Shown piece by piece: positions 44,771 through 54,153 of a DNA stretch of 64,000 bases. Origin of the DNA: DATLLN01 sp963797175 (lineage in GTDB: Bacteria > Actinomycetota > Thermoleophilia > Gaiellales > JAICJC01); the NCBI GenBank assembly GCA_963797175.1, contig CAWCOL010000011.1, positions 1 through 64,000 of the forward strand, in the 5' to 3' direction. A program made the position numbers and the translations under genes. The notes below the pieces were generated by a model. That model ran no database searches and was not told the DNA's origin. It saw only the letters and a list, made by a program, of their open reading frames with translations. Every line of letters begins with the position of its first letter. Within the stretch, counting starts at the first letter, position 1.

Positions 44771-47164
44771 TCACAAGTACCGGTTGCGCCGCAGCCACTG
44801 GAGGGCGAACCAGCCCCAGAACGGGGGCAGGTAGAAGGTGGCGATGCGGTAGAGCAGCGCCGTCGCGAACGCGGCCGACTCGGGCAGGCCGGCGGCGGTC
44901 AGCCCGACCGCGAGGCCTCCCTCGACGATGCCGATGCCGCCGGGCACGGGAATGAAGCTCGAGAACAGGGAGATGCTCATGTTGATCACGAGCAGCTCGG
45001 CGATCGACACGGGGAATCCCATGCCCCGGGCGAACAGCCCCAGCGCGATCGCGAACAGCACCTCGGTGCCGGCGCTGCCGAGCAGGAGCTGCGTCAGCTT
45101 GCGCGGCCTGCGCAGCGAGGCGACCGCCGCCCGGATCTGGGGCATCCACCGCCCCGCCGCCTCGCGGGCACGCGTGCGGGCGATCCGCCCGATGCGCAGC
45201 AGCGAGACGGCGAGCACGACGATCCCGATCGCGATCAGCAGGATCGCGACGTGGCGGATCCCGGGCGTCGCGGGAGTGCTCAGCTGCAATGTCAGCGTCG
45301 CCTCCGAGAACACCAGCAACAGGAGCAAGAGGATCGCCTGGACGGCGTTGCCGACGAACGAGTCGATCGCCCCGGCGGTGACCGCGACGGCCGGCGGCAC
45401 GCCGATCAGCTGGAAGAAGCGCACGTTGACCGCCATCCGGGCGATGCCCGACGGGAGCGCCAGGTTGAGGTAGCTGGTGGCCAGCTGGAGCACGTAGACC
45501 GGGCCGTACGGCACCTCGACGGGCACGGCCCCGAGCGTCGAGAGCGCCTGCGTCAGCCGCGGCAGCTGGGCGACGACGGCGCCCGCGATGATCCACTCCC
45601 ACGACGCCGTGCGGATGTCCTCGCGGAGCTCGGCCAGATCGACGCTGCTGACGAACGAGAGCACTGCCGCAGCCGCGAACACGAGCAGTGCGAGCTGGAT
45701 GACGACGCTCCAGGTGACCCTGCGTAGCCGCACCGGCTCGGGGGCCGGCGTCTCGGCGGCCTCGGCGGCCCGGGTGCGGAGGTCGTCGAGGTCGGTGCCC
45801 GCTGCCTTAGCGGCGCGCCGCAGCGAACCGCCCAGCGCGGCCTGCTGGAGGTAGGGCAGCACCGCGGCGACGCCCTCGGGGCCGGCGGCATCGAGCGCCG
45901 CGGCGACGGCCCGCGCGCTGCCGGCGACCGTCGCGGTGGTGACCAGCAGCTGCGCCTGGTCGATCAGCGCGCGGTCGCGGTCGGCGCCCAGCGGTCCTCC
46001 GGCGAAGTCGCCGAGCGCCACCGTGCGCCCGTCCACCCGGACGGTCGCGGGATCGATGCGGCCGTGGGAGATCCGCGCCGCCGCCAGCCGCTGCAGCTCG
46101 GCCCACCCGGTCCGCAGCAGCCCATCGTCGAGCTCCTCCTCCGCCAGCGCAGCCAGTGGCCGCCCCGCCGCCCGGAGCACGAGCAGCGAGTCGCCCGCCG
46201 CGGTCACGCCGGCGGTCACGACCTCGACCGTGTGCACACCCGCCTCGCGCGCCAGCAGGGTGACGAACGCCTCGTGCTCGGCCGGGTAGGCGCGGGTCAG
46301 GCCGACCGTCGGCCCGCTGTCCCGATACCAGAGCGTGCGCCATACCTTCGCGAGGAGCTGGTTGTCGTACGCGTCGCGGCCGTACACCTTGATCTCGAGC
46401 TCCGCCCCGTCCACATCGCGGGCGCGCACCAGGAACACGCCCGCGGCCTGCCGCTCGGCCGGCTCGAGGTGGGCCGCGGCGATCCCGAAGTCCTCGAGCG
46501 CGGCGGCCACGTCGGCGATGGTCGGCCGGCCTGCCGACGTGCCCAGGGCGAGGCGGACCGCCGCCCCCGCCGCCAGGCCGATCAGGAGTGCGGCGGCAGT
46601 GCCGCTCACGTTCGTGCTGCCGGCGAGCATCGCAGCGGCGGCGCCGAGCAGCAGGATCCAGCGCCCGGTTGCGCGCAGCGGGTGGGCCAGGTGGGCGTCC
46701 GCCACGGCGATGACGGCTGCGGCGGTCGCCAGCCGCACGGCCGGAAACTGCTCGTGCACCGTCAGTCCGGCGGAATCATCGACTCCGGGCCAGCTCCCCG
46801 TCGCGAGGCGGGCCGCGAGCAGGCCGAGGCCGAGCGCGAGCACCGTCGCGAGCAGCGCCTCCAGCGCGATGCGCGGCCGGCGCAGCAGCAGCGGCGCCAC
46901 GACCATCGCGACCGCCCACAGGGCGACGACGCCGATCAGGAAGCTCCAGAGCGGCGCGAGCCACGTCGGGAACGCGGCCAGGAACCGCAGCAGCGCGCGC
47001 TCGAACGGCGTCGGCGGCTGCGCGGTGATCAGCGCCAGCGCCCCCACCAGCGACACGGCCAGCAGCAGCACGTCCGTCGCCCGGCGCACCCTCGCCTCGC
47101 CCGGTGGTGAGGAGTAGATCCCGCGGCGCGCGGCCGGCAGTCGTCGGGCGGTCGTGTCGGTCAC
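44771..47164 (-). CDS. Flippase-like membrane protein (UPF0104/MprF-type) with kinase-like middle domain
   Basis: The 797-residue protein has an N-terminal membrane block (about 28-215), a soluble domain (about 215-450) and a C-terminal block of about seven or eight helices (about 480-790). The C-terminal block is related to the lysylphosphatidylglycerol synthetase flippase region (PVPGGIGIVEGGLAVGL is its typical motif). The soluble part resembles aminoglycoside-kinase-like folds: VKVYGRDAYDNQLLAKVWR, then ISHGRIDPATVRVDGRTVAL and GDFAGG, where the HxD and DFG-like positions are altered (HGRID, GDFAG). Catalytic kinase activity is doubtful. It may move a lipid-linked substrate. It starts 9 bases after the HtrA gene stop. 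Confidence 0.8.
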   Translation of the reverse strand: MTDTTARRLPAARRGIYSSPPGEARVRRATDVLLLAVSLVGALALITAQPPTPFERALLRFLAAFPTWLAPLWSFLIGVVALWAVAMVVAPLLLRRPRIALEALLATVLALGLGLLAARLATGSWPGVDDSAGLTVHEQFPAVRLATAAAVIAVADAHLAHPLRATGRWILLLGAAAAMLAGSTNVSGTAAALLIGLAAGAAVRLALGTSAGRPTIADVAAALEDFGIAAAHLEPAERQAAGVFLVRARDVDGAELEIKVYGRDAYDNQLLAKVWRTLWYRDSGPTVGLTRAYPAEHEAFVTLLAREAGVHTVEVVTAGVTAAGDSLLVLRAAGRPLAALAEEELDDGLLRTGWAELQRLAAARISHGRIDPATVRVDGRTVALGDFAGGPLGADRDRALIDQAQLLVTTATVAGSARAVAAALDAAGPEGVAAVLPYLQQAALGGSLRRAAKAAGTDLDDLRTRAAEAAETPAPEPVRLRRVTWSVVIQLALLVFAAAAVLSFVSSVDLAELREDIRTASWEWIIAGAVVAQLPRLTQALSTLGAVPVEVPYGPVYVLQLATSYLNLALPSGIARMAVNVRFFQLIGVPPAVAVTAGAIDSFVGNAVQAILLLLLLVFSEATLTLQLSTPATPGIRHVAILLIAIGIVVLAVSLLRIGRIARTRAREAAGRWMPQIRAAVASLRRPRKLTQLLLGSAGTEVLFAIALGLFARGMGFPVSIAELLVINMSISLFSSFIPVPGGIGIVEGGLAVGLTAAGLPESAAFATALLYRIATFYLPPFWGWFALQWLRRNRYL

Positions 47165-47173
47165 GGTGGAGGG

Positions 47174-48280
47174 TCAGCCCAGCGTGATGGTCGCCTGCTG
47201 CTTCTGGCCGTTGCGGACGTACTCGATGTCCACGGTATCGCCGGCCTTGCGGGTCAGGCTGAGCCGCTCGAACTGCGAGTTGCTGGTCGCCGGCGTGCCG
47301 GCGATCGTGACGATCACGTCGCCGGTCTGCAGCCCGGCCTGGGCGGCCGGCCCGCCGGGGGCGACCCCGGCCACGAACAGCCCGCCGTTGGTCTCCGCCT
47401 GAGCGGCCGCGGACTGCGGGATCGGCACGGTCTGGAGCCCGAAGTCGGCGTGGGTGACGGTGCCGGTGTCGATGATCTCCTTGGCGATCGACTTCGCGAA
47501 GTCCACCGGGATGGCGAAGCCCAGCCCGATGCTGCCGCCGGCGGACGGCTCGCCTGACGGGCCCGGCACCGTGGCGCCGGCTGTGGGGACGCCCACCAGC
47601 TGGCCGCTGCAGTTGACCAGCGCGCCGCCGCTGTTGCCCGGGTTGATCGCCGCGTCCGTCTGCAGAGCGGAGACCAGCAGCGCCTGACCGCCGTTGTCAC
47701 CGGGGACGTGGATGGTGCGGTCGAGCGCACTGATGATGCCCGAGGTGACGGTGCCCGAAAGCCCCAGCGGCGCACCCAGCGCGACCACCGGCTGCCCGAC
47801 GCGGACGTTGGCGGACGACCCGGTCGCGATCACCAGCAGGTCATGCGGAGGCTCGACCTTGAGCACCGCGAGGTCGGTCTGCGGGTCGCGGCCGGTGATC
47901 GTCGCCGGCACCGTCGTGCCGTCGGAGAAGACGACGCTGACCGAGCCCCCGTCTGCCGCCGGGGAGATGACGTGGTTGTTCGTCAGGATGTAGCCGGCGG
48001 ACTCGATCACCTCGCCCGAGCCGTTGCCGCCGTTGCCGTGCGGCCCGGTCACGTTGATCGTCACCACTGACGGCAACACCTTGTTGGCGACCGACTCCAC
48101 CTGGCACACGGCGGGGTTGCCACCCGACCCTCTCAGCGACCTCGACGAGCCGCCCGACGATCCCACCGAGCACCCCGCAGCAACGAGCAGCGCGCAGCCG
48201 AGGAGCGGCGCGCCCACCGACCACCTGCTCGTGCTCAACAGCTGCAACCGGCGAACATGCCGACGACCCGGCGCTCCCAT
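47174..48280 (-). CDS. HtrA/DegP-type serine protease lipoprotein with PDZ domain
   Basis: The 368-residue protein has a lipoprotein signal peptide (lipobox LVAAGC, C37), a trypsin-like protease domain with H103 (LTNNHV), D136 (PQTDLAVL) and S217 (NPGNSGGAL), and a C-terminal PDZ domain (about 275-365; GVAPGGPAAQAGLQTGDVIV). It should degrade or refold damaged proteins outside the membrane. Its gene follows the ECF sigma gene by 57 bases and precedes the flippase-like gene by 9, so the three are probably co-transcribed as an envelope-stress unit. Confidence 0.93.
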   Translation of the reverse strand: MGAPGRRHVRRLQLLSTSRWSVGAPLLGCALLVAAGCSVGSSGGSSRSLRGSGGNPAVCQVESVANKVLPSVVTINVTGPHGNGGNGSGEVIESAGYILTNNHVISPAADGGSVSVVFSDGTTVPATITGRDPQTDLAVLKVEPPHDLLVIATGSSANVRVGQPVVALGAPLGLSGTVTSGIISALDRTIHVPGDNGGQALLVSALQTDAAINPGNSGGALVNCSGQLVGVPTAGATVPGPSGEPSAGGSIGLGFAIPVDFAKSIAKEIIDTGTVTHADFGLQTVPIPQSAAAQAETNGGLFVAGVAPGGPAAQAGLQTGDVIVTIAGTPATSNSQFERLSLTRKAGDTVDIEYVRNGQKQQATITLG

Positions 48281-48337
48281 CCATGCCTCCCTGGCCGCGC
48301 ACAGTCTACTCCGGGCCGGAGCCCTCGGCGGAGGGGG

Positions 48338-48928
48338 TCAGAGGCGCCGGCGGCCGCTCGCACGTACGGCGGCGGGCCGTGCCAGCCCCTCGCGGCAGAG
48401 CTCGGCGGCGACCACCTCGCGGCCCCGGTAGATGCGCCACTTGACGGTCGCCATCGTCGTCTCCAGCGAATCGGCGATCTCGGCGTACGACAGGCCGACG
48501 ACGTCCCGCAGCAGCAGGGCCATCCGCAGGTCGACGTCGAGCGCGCCGATCGCGCGCCAGACGATGTCCATCTCCTCGACCGTGTCCGCGGGTGGCACCG
48601 CCAGGGCGAGGTGCAGCACGGCGTCCAGTTCCACCGGCGGCTGGCCCCGGCGCTCTCGTGCCCGCAGCTCGTCCACCACGCGGTGCTTCGCCACCTGGAA
48701 CAGCCATGTCGTGAACAGGCAACGACCGTCGAACCCGGGGAGCGCCCGGTGGACGCGCATGAAGATCTCCTGGCACAGGTCCTCGGCCAGCGAGCGGTCG
48801 CCGGCCAGCACGCGGACGACGTAGTTGTGAAGCGGCGTCTGATACTGCTCGACGATCGCCGCGAACGCGCGCTCATCGCCGTCGCGCGCGCGGCGCAGGA
48901 TGTCAGGCTCGGGTTGAGGAAGTGCCAT
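48338..48928 (-). CDS. ECF-type RNA polymerase sigma factor
   Basis: The 196-residue protein has sigma region 2 (AFAAIVEQYQTPLHNYVVRV, DLCQEIFMRVHRALPGFDG and the -10 recognition segment FTTWLFQVAKHRVVDELR) and region 4 (ALLLRDVVGLSYAEIADSLE and TVKWRIYRGREVV, the -35 helix-turn-helix). No anti-sigma gene is adjacent, unlike most ECF loci; the C-terminal extension past region 4 is short and basic. It heads the sigma-HtrA-flippase operon and probably also drives it. Confidence 0.93.
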   Translation of the reverse strand: MALPQPEPDILRRARDGDERAFAAIVEQYQTPLHNYVVRVLAGDRSLAEDLCQEIFMRVHRALPGFDGRCLFTTWLFQVAKHRVVDELRARERRGQPPVELDAVLHLALAVPPADTVEEMDIVWRAIGALDVDLRMALLLRDVVGLSYAEIADSLETTMATVKWRIYRGREVVAAELCREGLARPAAVRASGRRRL

Positions 48929-49013
48929 GGTGCGTCCGCCAATGGTCGTTGCGAATGTAACCGGGCACTTTGCTGGCGCGGCGTTGAGGCGCCATTGGAC
49001 CCCACATCCGCTC

Positions 49014-49949
49014 TTAAAGATCGATCGGCTCGGGCCGCGGGTGCGTGCGGTACCACAGCGTCGCGTTCAGGAACGCGCCCGCGACGACCAGCCGGCACAT
49101 GAGGTAGAGCCACAGCAGCAGCGTGGCCGCGATGCCGAGCGAGCCATACAGGTTGCCAGAGTGGGCAAGCTGTCCGGCGAAGTAGTAGACGGTGGCGATG
49201 TGCATCAGCTGAAGCCCGACGTAGATCAGGATCGTCCCGGGGACGAGCGCCGTCCAGTGGATGTCGGCGTGGGGGAGGCGCCACGAGATCCACAGCCAGA
49301 TCAGCGCGCCGCCGGCGGGCACGATCAGGCCGACCACGATGCCGCCGACCGTCGTCTCCGACCGCACCCAGGACGCCGCGGCGCTGAGCGCGAGCTGGGC
49401 GATGATGGCGAGGCTGAACAGCGTCGCATCCTTGACCAGGCCGCGGCGGCGGACGATGGGGAGCCCCCACGCGAACACGAACGCGAGCCGCAGCGCCCGC
49501 ACCAGCGTCATCGCCGTGTACACCGTCAGCACGGCGCCGATCACGATCAGCACCGCCGTCGCCCGTCCCGACTGGTTGCTGGCGCTGGACACGGAGTCGG
49601 CGATCACCCCGCCCAGCCCGGAGTCGACGGCCACCGTCTCCGGCGCCCTCGCCGACACGTGGTGCACGATCCCCATCACGCCTGTCGTCAGCAGCGCCGC
49701 GGGGAGCAGCCAGATGAAGGCGCGGAAGGCGATCCCGCCGGCGAGCAGGCCCCCGGCGCGGCGGCGGTCGAGATCCACCGCTTCCAGCGCGGCGTCGATC
49801 AGGTCGTAGCGGACGCGGAGGACGCCCAGCCGCTCCTCGGCCGAGCGCCGCAGCCGCTCACCCCGCTCGGCCGCCGTCGCCGCCAGCCGTGTGGCGCGGC
49901 GCCCGCTGCCCTGGTCGGGCCCGCCGTCGTCCGCAGGGTCACCGCTCAT
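49014..49949 (-). CDS. YihY/BrkB-family membrane protein
   Basis: The 311-residue protein begins with a basic helix-rich cytosolic segment, followed by about six membrane helices; GGIAFRAFIWLLPAALLTTG near 90 and YGSLGIAATLLLWLYLMCRL near 275 are typical of the YihY family (once thought to be ribonuclease BN). Its biochemical role is not settled. It starts at the base directly after the HAD gene stop (TGAATG), so it is coupled to it in a three-gene operon with a sulfatase. Confidence 0.88.
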   Translation of the reverse strand: MSGDPADDGGPDQGSGRRATRLAATAAERGERLRRSAEERLGVLRVRYDLIDAALEAVDLDRRRAGGLLAGGIAFRAFIWLLPAALLTTGVMGIVHHVSARAPETVAVDSGLGGVIADSVSSASNQSGRATAVLIVIGAVLTVYTAMTLVRALRLAFVFAWGLPIVRRRGLVKDATLFSLAIIAQLALSAAASWVRSETTVGGIVVGLIVPAGGALIWLWISWRLPHADIHWTALVPGTILIYVGLQLMHIATVYYFAGQLAHSGNLYGSLGIAATLLLWLYLMCRLVVAGAFLNATLWYRTHPRPEPIDL

Positions 49950-50894
49950 TCAGTCCACGTCGGCGAACACCGTCTCCCAGTCCTTCCTGACGCTGACCAC
50001 CGTCCAGCCGTCTGCCGCGGCCTGCTCCAGCGAGCGCTCGGCGCCGGCCGTGTAGTCGAACTCGCGCTCGGCGTCGTCGTGCAGCACCAGCAGCCGCAGC
50101 GCCGGCCGCGACCGGCCGCCCGCATAGCGCAGCATCGGGATGTCGCCGTTCGAGTTGCCGCCGGCCAGGATCGGCCGCCGGCCGATGCGGCTCCAGATTC
50201 GCACCGGCTTGATCGGTCCGTCGTCGAACACGTCCATCTCGGCTGCGTACGTGACCGTGCCGCCGTGCTCGTCGTCGAGGTAGCGGAGGCCCGTCGAGCT
50301 TCCGATCACCCGCTCGGACGGGATGCCGTAGATCGACTCGGTGACCGGTCGCATGAAGTCACGGTCGCCTCCCGAGGCGATGTAGCTGGTGAACCCGTAC
50401 TGCTCCAGGTAGCCGAGCAGCTCGACCATCGGCAGGTACGCGCAGTGGCGGAATGCCCGGTCGAGCGTGGGGTGCTGCTGGTCGTGGAGGTACGCGTGCG
50501 CCGCCTCCGTGTACTGCTCGACCGTCGATCCCGCGAACGCCTGCAGGATGCCCGCCATCAGCACCTTCACGTCGGTGTCGTCACCGTGGTAGTGCTTGGT
50601 GATGACGCCGCCGAGCCAGGCGTGGTCGCCCTCGACGGCCGCCTTCCAGGGCTGCCGGTCGCGCAGCGACGGGTCGGCCTCGGCCATCTCCGCGAAGCGG
50701 CCGAGGATGAACCCGAGCTCGACCGGCATCGGCTTCTCGCACCAGAGCGTGCCGTCGTTGTCGAAGACGGCGATCCGCTCGGCCACCGGCACGTGGTCGG
50801 GGCCGGACTCGTCGGTCACGCGGCCGACGAAGTCGATGATCGCGGCGCGGGTCGGGGTGTCGCGCCACGAGCTGAGTGCCTGGGCGTCGCTCAT
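49950..50894 (-). CDS. HAD-superfamily phosphatase
   Basis: The 314-residue protein has HAD motif I VFDNDGTLW near 43-51 (nucleophile and general acid Asp), a cap insertion, motif II Ser/Thr and Lys around SYIASGGDRDF, and motif IV GNSNGDIPML near 247. It is of the phosphoserine-phosphatase branch. The ATG at 50894 overlaps the sulfatase stop by 4 nt (ATGA). Paired with the sulfatase it may process a sulfated or phosphorylated metabolite or nucleotide. Most long frames upstream are antisense to the sulfatase gene. Confidence 0.88.
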   Translation of the reverse strand: MSDAQALSSWRDTPTRAAIIDFVGRVTDESGPDHVPVAERIAVFDNDGTLWCEKPMPVELGFILGRFAEMAEADPSLRDRQPWKAAVEGDHAWLGGVITKHYHGDDTDVKVLMAGILQAFAGSTVEQYTEAAHAYLHDQQHPTLDRAFRHCAYLPMVELLGYLEQYGFTSYIASGGDRDFMRPVTESIYGIPSERVIGSSTGLRYLDDEHGGTVTYAAEMDVFDDGPIKPVRIWSRIGRRPILAGGNSNGDIPMLRYAGGRSRPALRLLVLHDDAEREFDYTAGAERSLEQAAADGWTVVSVRKDWETVFADVD

Positions 50895-53245
50895 TGCTGT
50901 TTGATCAGCATCTGGGCGTGCCGTTCGATGTCGATGTACGGATCGCCGCTGACATCGACCGCCACCTCGTGCAGGGTGCCGCCGGTGAACTCGTAGGGCG
51001 GCTCGCCGGGGTAGTCGGCCGTGAGCGGCTCGCCCGCGTGCCTGCCGACGAACAGGCCCGCCCCGGCGATCGCGAACGCTCCCAGCTGAGTCTTGATCGT
51101 GCCCTCCCCGACCTTGGTCTCGCCATGGTAGAGCGAGAGCGTGCCGGTGGCGGCGAGCGGCGTCTGGCCGTCCTTCTCGAACGAGGCCGACAGCAGCAGG
51201 TTCTCCCCCGCGGGCAGGTTCTCGGTGGCGACGACCATCTGCTCCTCGGAGCCCACGTAGCTGTTGACGTAGTGGAGGCGGTCGTCCTTGACGTAGAGGG
51301 CGTGTCCGCCGAACCGTGATCCGTGGGCGAACAGCACGCCCTCGGCGCCCGGTCCCGGGATGTCGACCACCGCGCCGATCACGAACGACCGGTTCTTCAC
51401 GTTGACGGCCTGCCACTCCGAGACGGGCGCCGCGTCGGGGAAGTAGAGGTAGGTGTCGCGGGGCGCGGTCAGCTGCGGCCGCGGCGTTGCGAAGATCTCG
51501 ACCGGGGAGCGGTCGTCCAGCGGGAACGCCTGGTTGGCGCCCGCCTCGCGGAACCAGATGTTGACCAGCTCCCGCACCTTCTCGGGGTGCTCGGCCGCGA
51601 GGTCGTGCAGCTCGGCCCGGTCGACATCGGTGTGGTAGAGCTCCCACGTGTCGTCGTTGTAGTTGCCCCAGCCGGCAATGACGGGATGCGTCGTGACGGC
51701 CTTCCAGCCCTCGTGCCAGATCGAGCGGGAGCCGAGCATCGCGTAGAACTGGGTCCTGCGGCCGGACTCGGCGGTGGCGTCATCGAAGCTCCCTCGCATG
51801 CTGACGCCGTCGATTGGCGACTGCGTGTGTCCCTTGATCGTCTCCGGCGCCTCGACGCCGAGCACGTCCAGGATCGTCGGCACGATGTCGATCGCGTGGT
51901 GGTACTGCTCCCGCACCTCACCCCGGGCCTTCAATCCGGCAGGCCAGGAGATGATGCACGGGTCGCTGGTGCCGCCGTTGAACTCGTAGCGCTTCCACAT
52001 CTTGAAGGGCGTGTTGAACGCCATCGCCCAGCCGGTGCAGTAGTGGTTGTACGTGGCGGTGCCGCCCAGCTCGTCGATCATCGCCAGGTTCTGCTCGAGG
52101 TCGTCGGGCACGCCGTTGGCGAACTTCATCTCGTTCACCGATCCGTTCGGGCCGCCTTCGCCGCTGGCGCCGTTGTCGGAGACGACGACGATCATCGTGT
52201 TCTCGAGCTGGTGGGTGCGCTCGAGGTAGTCCAGCAGGCGCCCGATGTGGTGGTCGGCGTGGGCCAGGAAGCCCGCGTACACCTCTGCCATCCGCGCGAA
52301 CAGCCGCTTCTCGTCGTCGTTCAGCGTGTCCCAGGGGCGGACCGTGTCCAGCTGGGGGAACGGCTGGTCGTGGGGGCCGTGCCGCGTCTCCGGAGTGCCG
52401 ATCGGGTTGACCGGCGACAGCTCGGTGTCCGGCGGGACGATGCCGAGCTCCTTCTGCTTCGCCAGCGTCTGCTCCCGGACCACCCCGTAGCCCTCGTCGA
52501 AGCGGCCCTTGAACTTGTCGATCCACTCCTTCGGCGCGTGGTGCGGCGCGTGGCAGGCGCCGGGCGCGTAGTAGAGGAAGAACGGCTTCTCCGGGGCGAT
52601 CGCCTTGGCGTCGCGGATGAACTCCAGCGCCTTGTCGGTGATGTCGTCGGTGAGGTGGTAGCCCTCCTCCGGCGTCCGCGGCTGGTCGACCATGTGGTTG
52701 TCGTACACGAGGTCGGGATACCACTGGTTGGTCTCGGCGCCGAGGAAGCCGTACCAGCGCTCGAAGCCGCGGCCGCTCGGCCAGTTCCTGCGTGGGGCGG
52801 CCAGGTTCATCTCGTCGGTCGGGCAGAGGTGCCACTTCCCGACCATGTACGTGTTCCAGCCCTGCTCGCCGAGGATCTCCGAGAGCATCCCGTTCTCCGG
52901 CGGGATCGTGCCGCTGGCGTTGGGAAACCCGATGGCGGCCTCGGTGATGCAGGCCATGCTGTTGCGGGTGTGGTTGCGGCCGTTCAGCAGGCAGGATCGG
53001 GTCGGCGAGCAGAGCGCCGTCGTGTGGAACTGCGTGTAGCGCACGCCCGCGTCGGCGATCCGGTCGATGTTCGGCGTCTCGATCGGCCCGCCGTAGGAGC
53101 TCATCGCCGAGTAGCCGACGTCGTCCAGCACGATGTAGAGGACGTTCGGCGCGCCCTCCGGCGCCCTCGGCGGCTCGAACGGCGCCCAGTCCGGCTCCGA
53201 GTCGCGGATGTCGACATTGATCGTGCCGGTGAACGGCTCAGCCAT
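50891..53245 (-). CDS. Arylsulfatase (type I, formylglycine)
   Basis: The 784-residue cytosolic protein has the sulfatase opening PNVLYIVLDDVGYSAMSSYG with metal ligand DD (41-42) and the formylglycine motif CSPTRS with the modified Cys79. VGKWHL, RPWDTL and a DNGASGEGGPNGS loop match large hydrolytic sulfatases of the PAS/AtsA type. No signal peptide is visible, so it acts inside the cell or is exported by another route. ATG 53245 is used; upstream frame continues but is antisense to the methyltransferase gene. It would release sulfate from aryl or alkyl esters. A formylglycine-generating enzyme is not in the window. Confidence 0.93.
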   Translation of the reverse strand: MAEPFTGTINVDIRDSEPDWAPFEPPRAPEGAPNVLYIVLDDVGYSAMSSYGGPIETPNIDRIADAGVRYTQFHTTALCSPTRSCLLNGRNHTRNSMACITEAAIGFPNASGTIPPENGMLSEILGEQGWNTYMVGKWHLCPTDEMNLAAPRRNWPSGRGFERWYGFLGAETNQWYPDLVYDNHMVDQPRTPEEGYHLTDDITDKALEFIRDAKAIAPEKPFFLYYAPGACHAPHHAPKEWIDKFKGRFDEGYGVVREQTLAKQKELGIVPPDTELSPVNPIGTPETRHGPHDQPFPQLDTVRPWDTLNDDEKRLFARMAEVYAGFLAHADHHIGRLLDYLERTHQLENTMIVVVSDNGASGEGGPNGSVNEMKFANGVPDDLEQNLAMIDELGGTATYNHYCTGWAMAFNTPFKMWKRYEFNGGTSDPCIISWPAGLKARGEVREQYHHAIDIVPTILDVLGVEAPETIKGHTQSPIDGVSMRGSFDDATAESGRRTQFYAMLGSRSIWHEGWKAVTTHPVIAGWGNYNDDTWELYHTDVDRAELHDLAAEHPEKVRELVNIWFREAGANQAFPLDDRSPVEIFATPRPQLTAPRDTYLYFPDAAPVSEWQAVNVKNRSFVIGAVVDIPGPGAEGVLFAHGSRFGGHALYVKDDRLHYVNSYVGSEEQMVVATENLPAGENLLLSASFEKDGQTPLAATGTLSLYHGETKVGEGTIKTQLGAFAIAGAGLFVGRHAGEPLTADYPGEPPYEFTGGTLHEVAVDVSGDPYIDIERHAQMLIKQQ

Positions 53246-53310
53246 CGGTCCCACCATCCAGGTTGCTGTCCCGCGCGCACCATAGGCGCTGCGGAGCCCG
53301 GATGGAGCGG

Positions 53311-54072
53311 TCAGCCGGCGGTGCCGCGAGCGGCCCAGGCGTACCAGCGGACGGTGTGCGGGCCGGCGGGAAACAGTTCGCGGGATCGTTCCCGGATCGC
53401 CGCCTGGCGGTCGGCGTCGAGCCCCGCCACGTAGGTGCCGGCGGGGCCGACGCCGAGCGCGAAGGGCTCCCACCACTCGTCGAAGGATGCGTGGTGCGCC
53501 GTGATCTCGAGCTCCGTGGTGACGACGTCGCCCAGCCCGGCCTGCCGGAAGATCTCGTCGAGGCCTTCCCGTGTGCCGCCGGGGCGGCCGCCCTCGCCGG
53601 CGGCGCCCGGATCGATCCCCCGCACGGCCTGCCAGAGCGGCGAGATCGGGGACCGCTCGCCGTCCAGGTCCCACGTGCAGGCCGCCACCTTGCCGCCCGG
53701 CCTGGTCACCCGCGCCATCTCGCGGACGCCGCCGACCGGGTCGCCCATGAAGTGCACGACCAGCTGTGCCAGCGCCGCATCGAACGCGTCGTCGGCGTAC
53801 GGCAGCCCTTCGGCGGAGCCGATCCGGGAGTCGACAGCGGGGAACCGCTCGTGCATCGCTTCGACAAAGGAGGCGGACGGGTCGATCGCCGCCACCCGTT
53901 CGGCGCTGGTGCGCGCCACCAGCTCGGCGGTCAGGATGCCGGGCCCGCAGCCGACGTCGAGCACGCGCATCCCGGCGCCGACGCCGGCGAAGTCCGCGAA
54001 CAGCGGCGACAGCAGCGTCGAGTACCGCCCCATGAAGCGGTCGTACGCGTCGGCCGACACCGAGAACGCCAT
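53311..54072 (-). CDS. SAM-dependent methyltransferase (class I)
   Basis: The 253-residue protein has the class I motif I VLDVGCGPGILT near residues 39-50, an acidic strand 2 residue (AAIDPS), SAEGLPYADDAFDAALAQL for motifs II/III and MARVTRPGGKV for post-motif III. It resembles UbiE/MenG-type small-molecule methyltransferases. ATG 54072 is chosen; the long upstream frame is not gene-like. The gene stands alone, 65 bases from the sulfatase gene start. Confidence 0.88.
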   Translation of the reverse strand: MAFSVSADAYDRFMGRYSTLLSPLFADFAGVGAGMRVLDVGCGPGILTAELVARTSAERVAAIDPSASFVEAMHERFPAVDSRIGSAEGLPYADDAFDAALAQLVVHFMGDPVGGVREMARVTRPGGKVAACTWDLDGERSPISPLWQAVRGIDPGAAGEGGRPGGTREGLDEIFRQAGLGDVVTTELEITAHHASFDEWWEPFALGVGPAGTYVAGLDADRQAAIRERSRELFPAGPHTVRWYAWAARGTAG

Positions 54073-54153
54073 GTGCCCGACGGTACCGCACCCGGCGGCG
54101 GGGCGTGGGAGATCGGGGGGAAGATGCTGCGCGCCCCCGCCGTCATGTGCGCG

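Noticed and set aside
50891..54091. A 1066-codon frame extending the sulfatase upstream.
   Set aside because: The extra N-terminus is antisense-type sequence across the methyltransferase gene; sulfatase similarity begins at ATG 53245.
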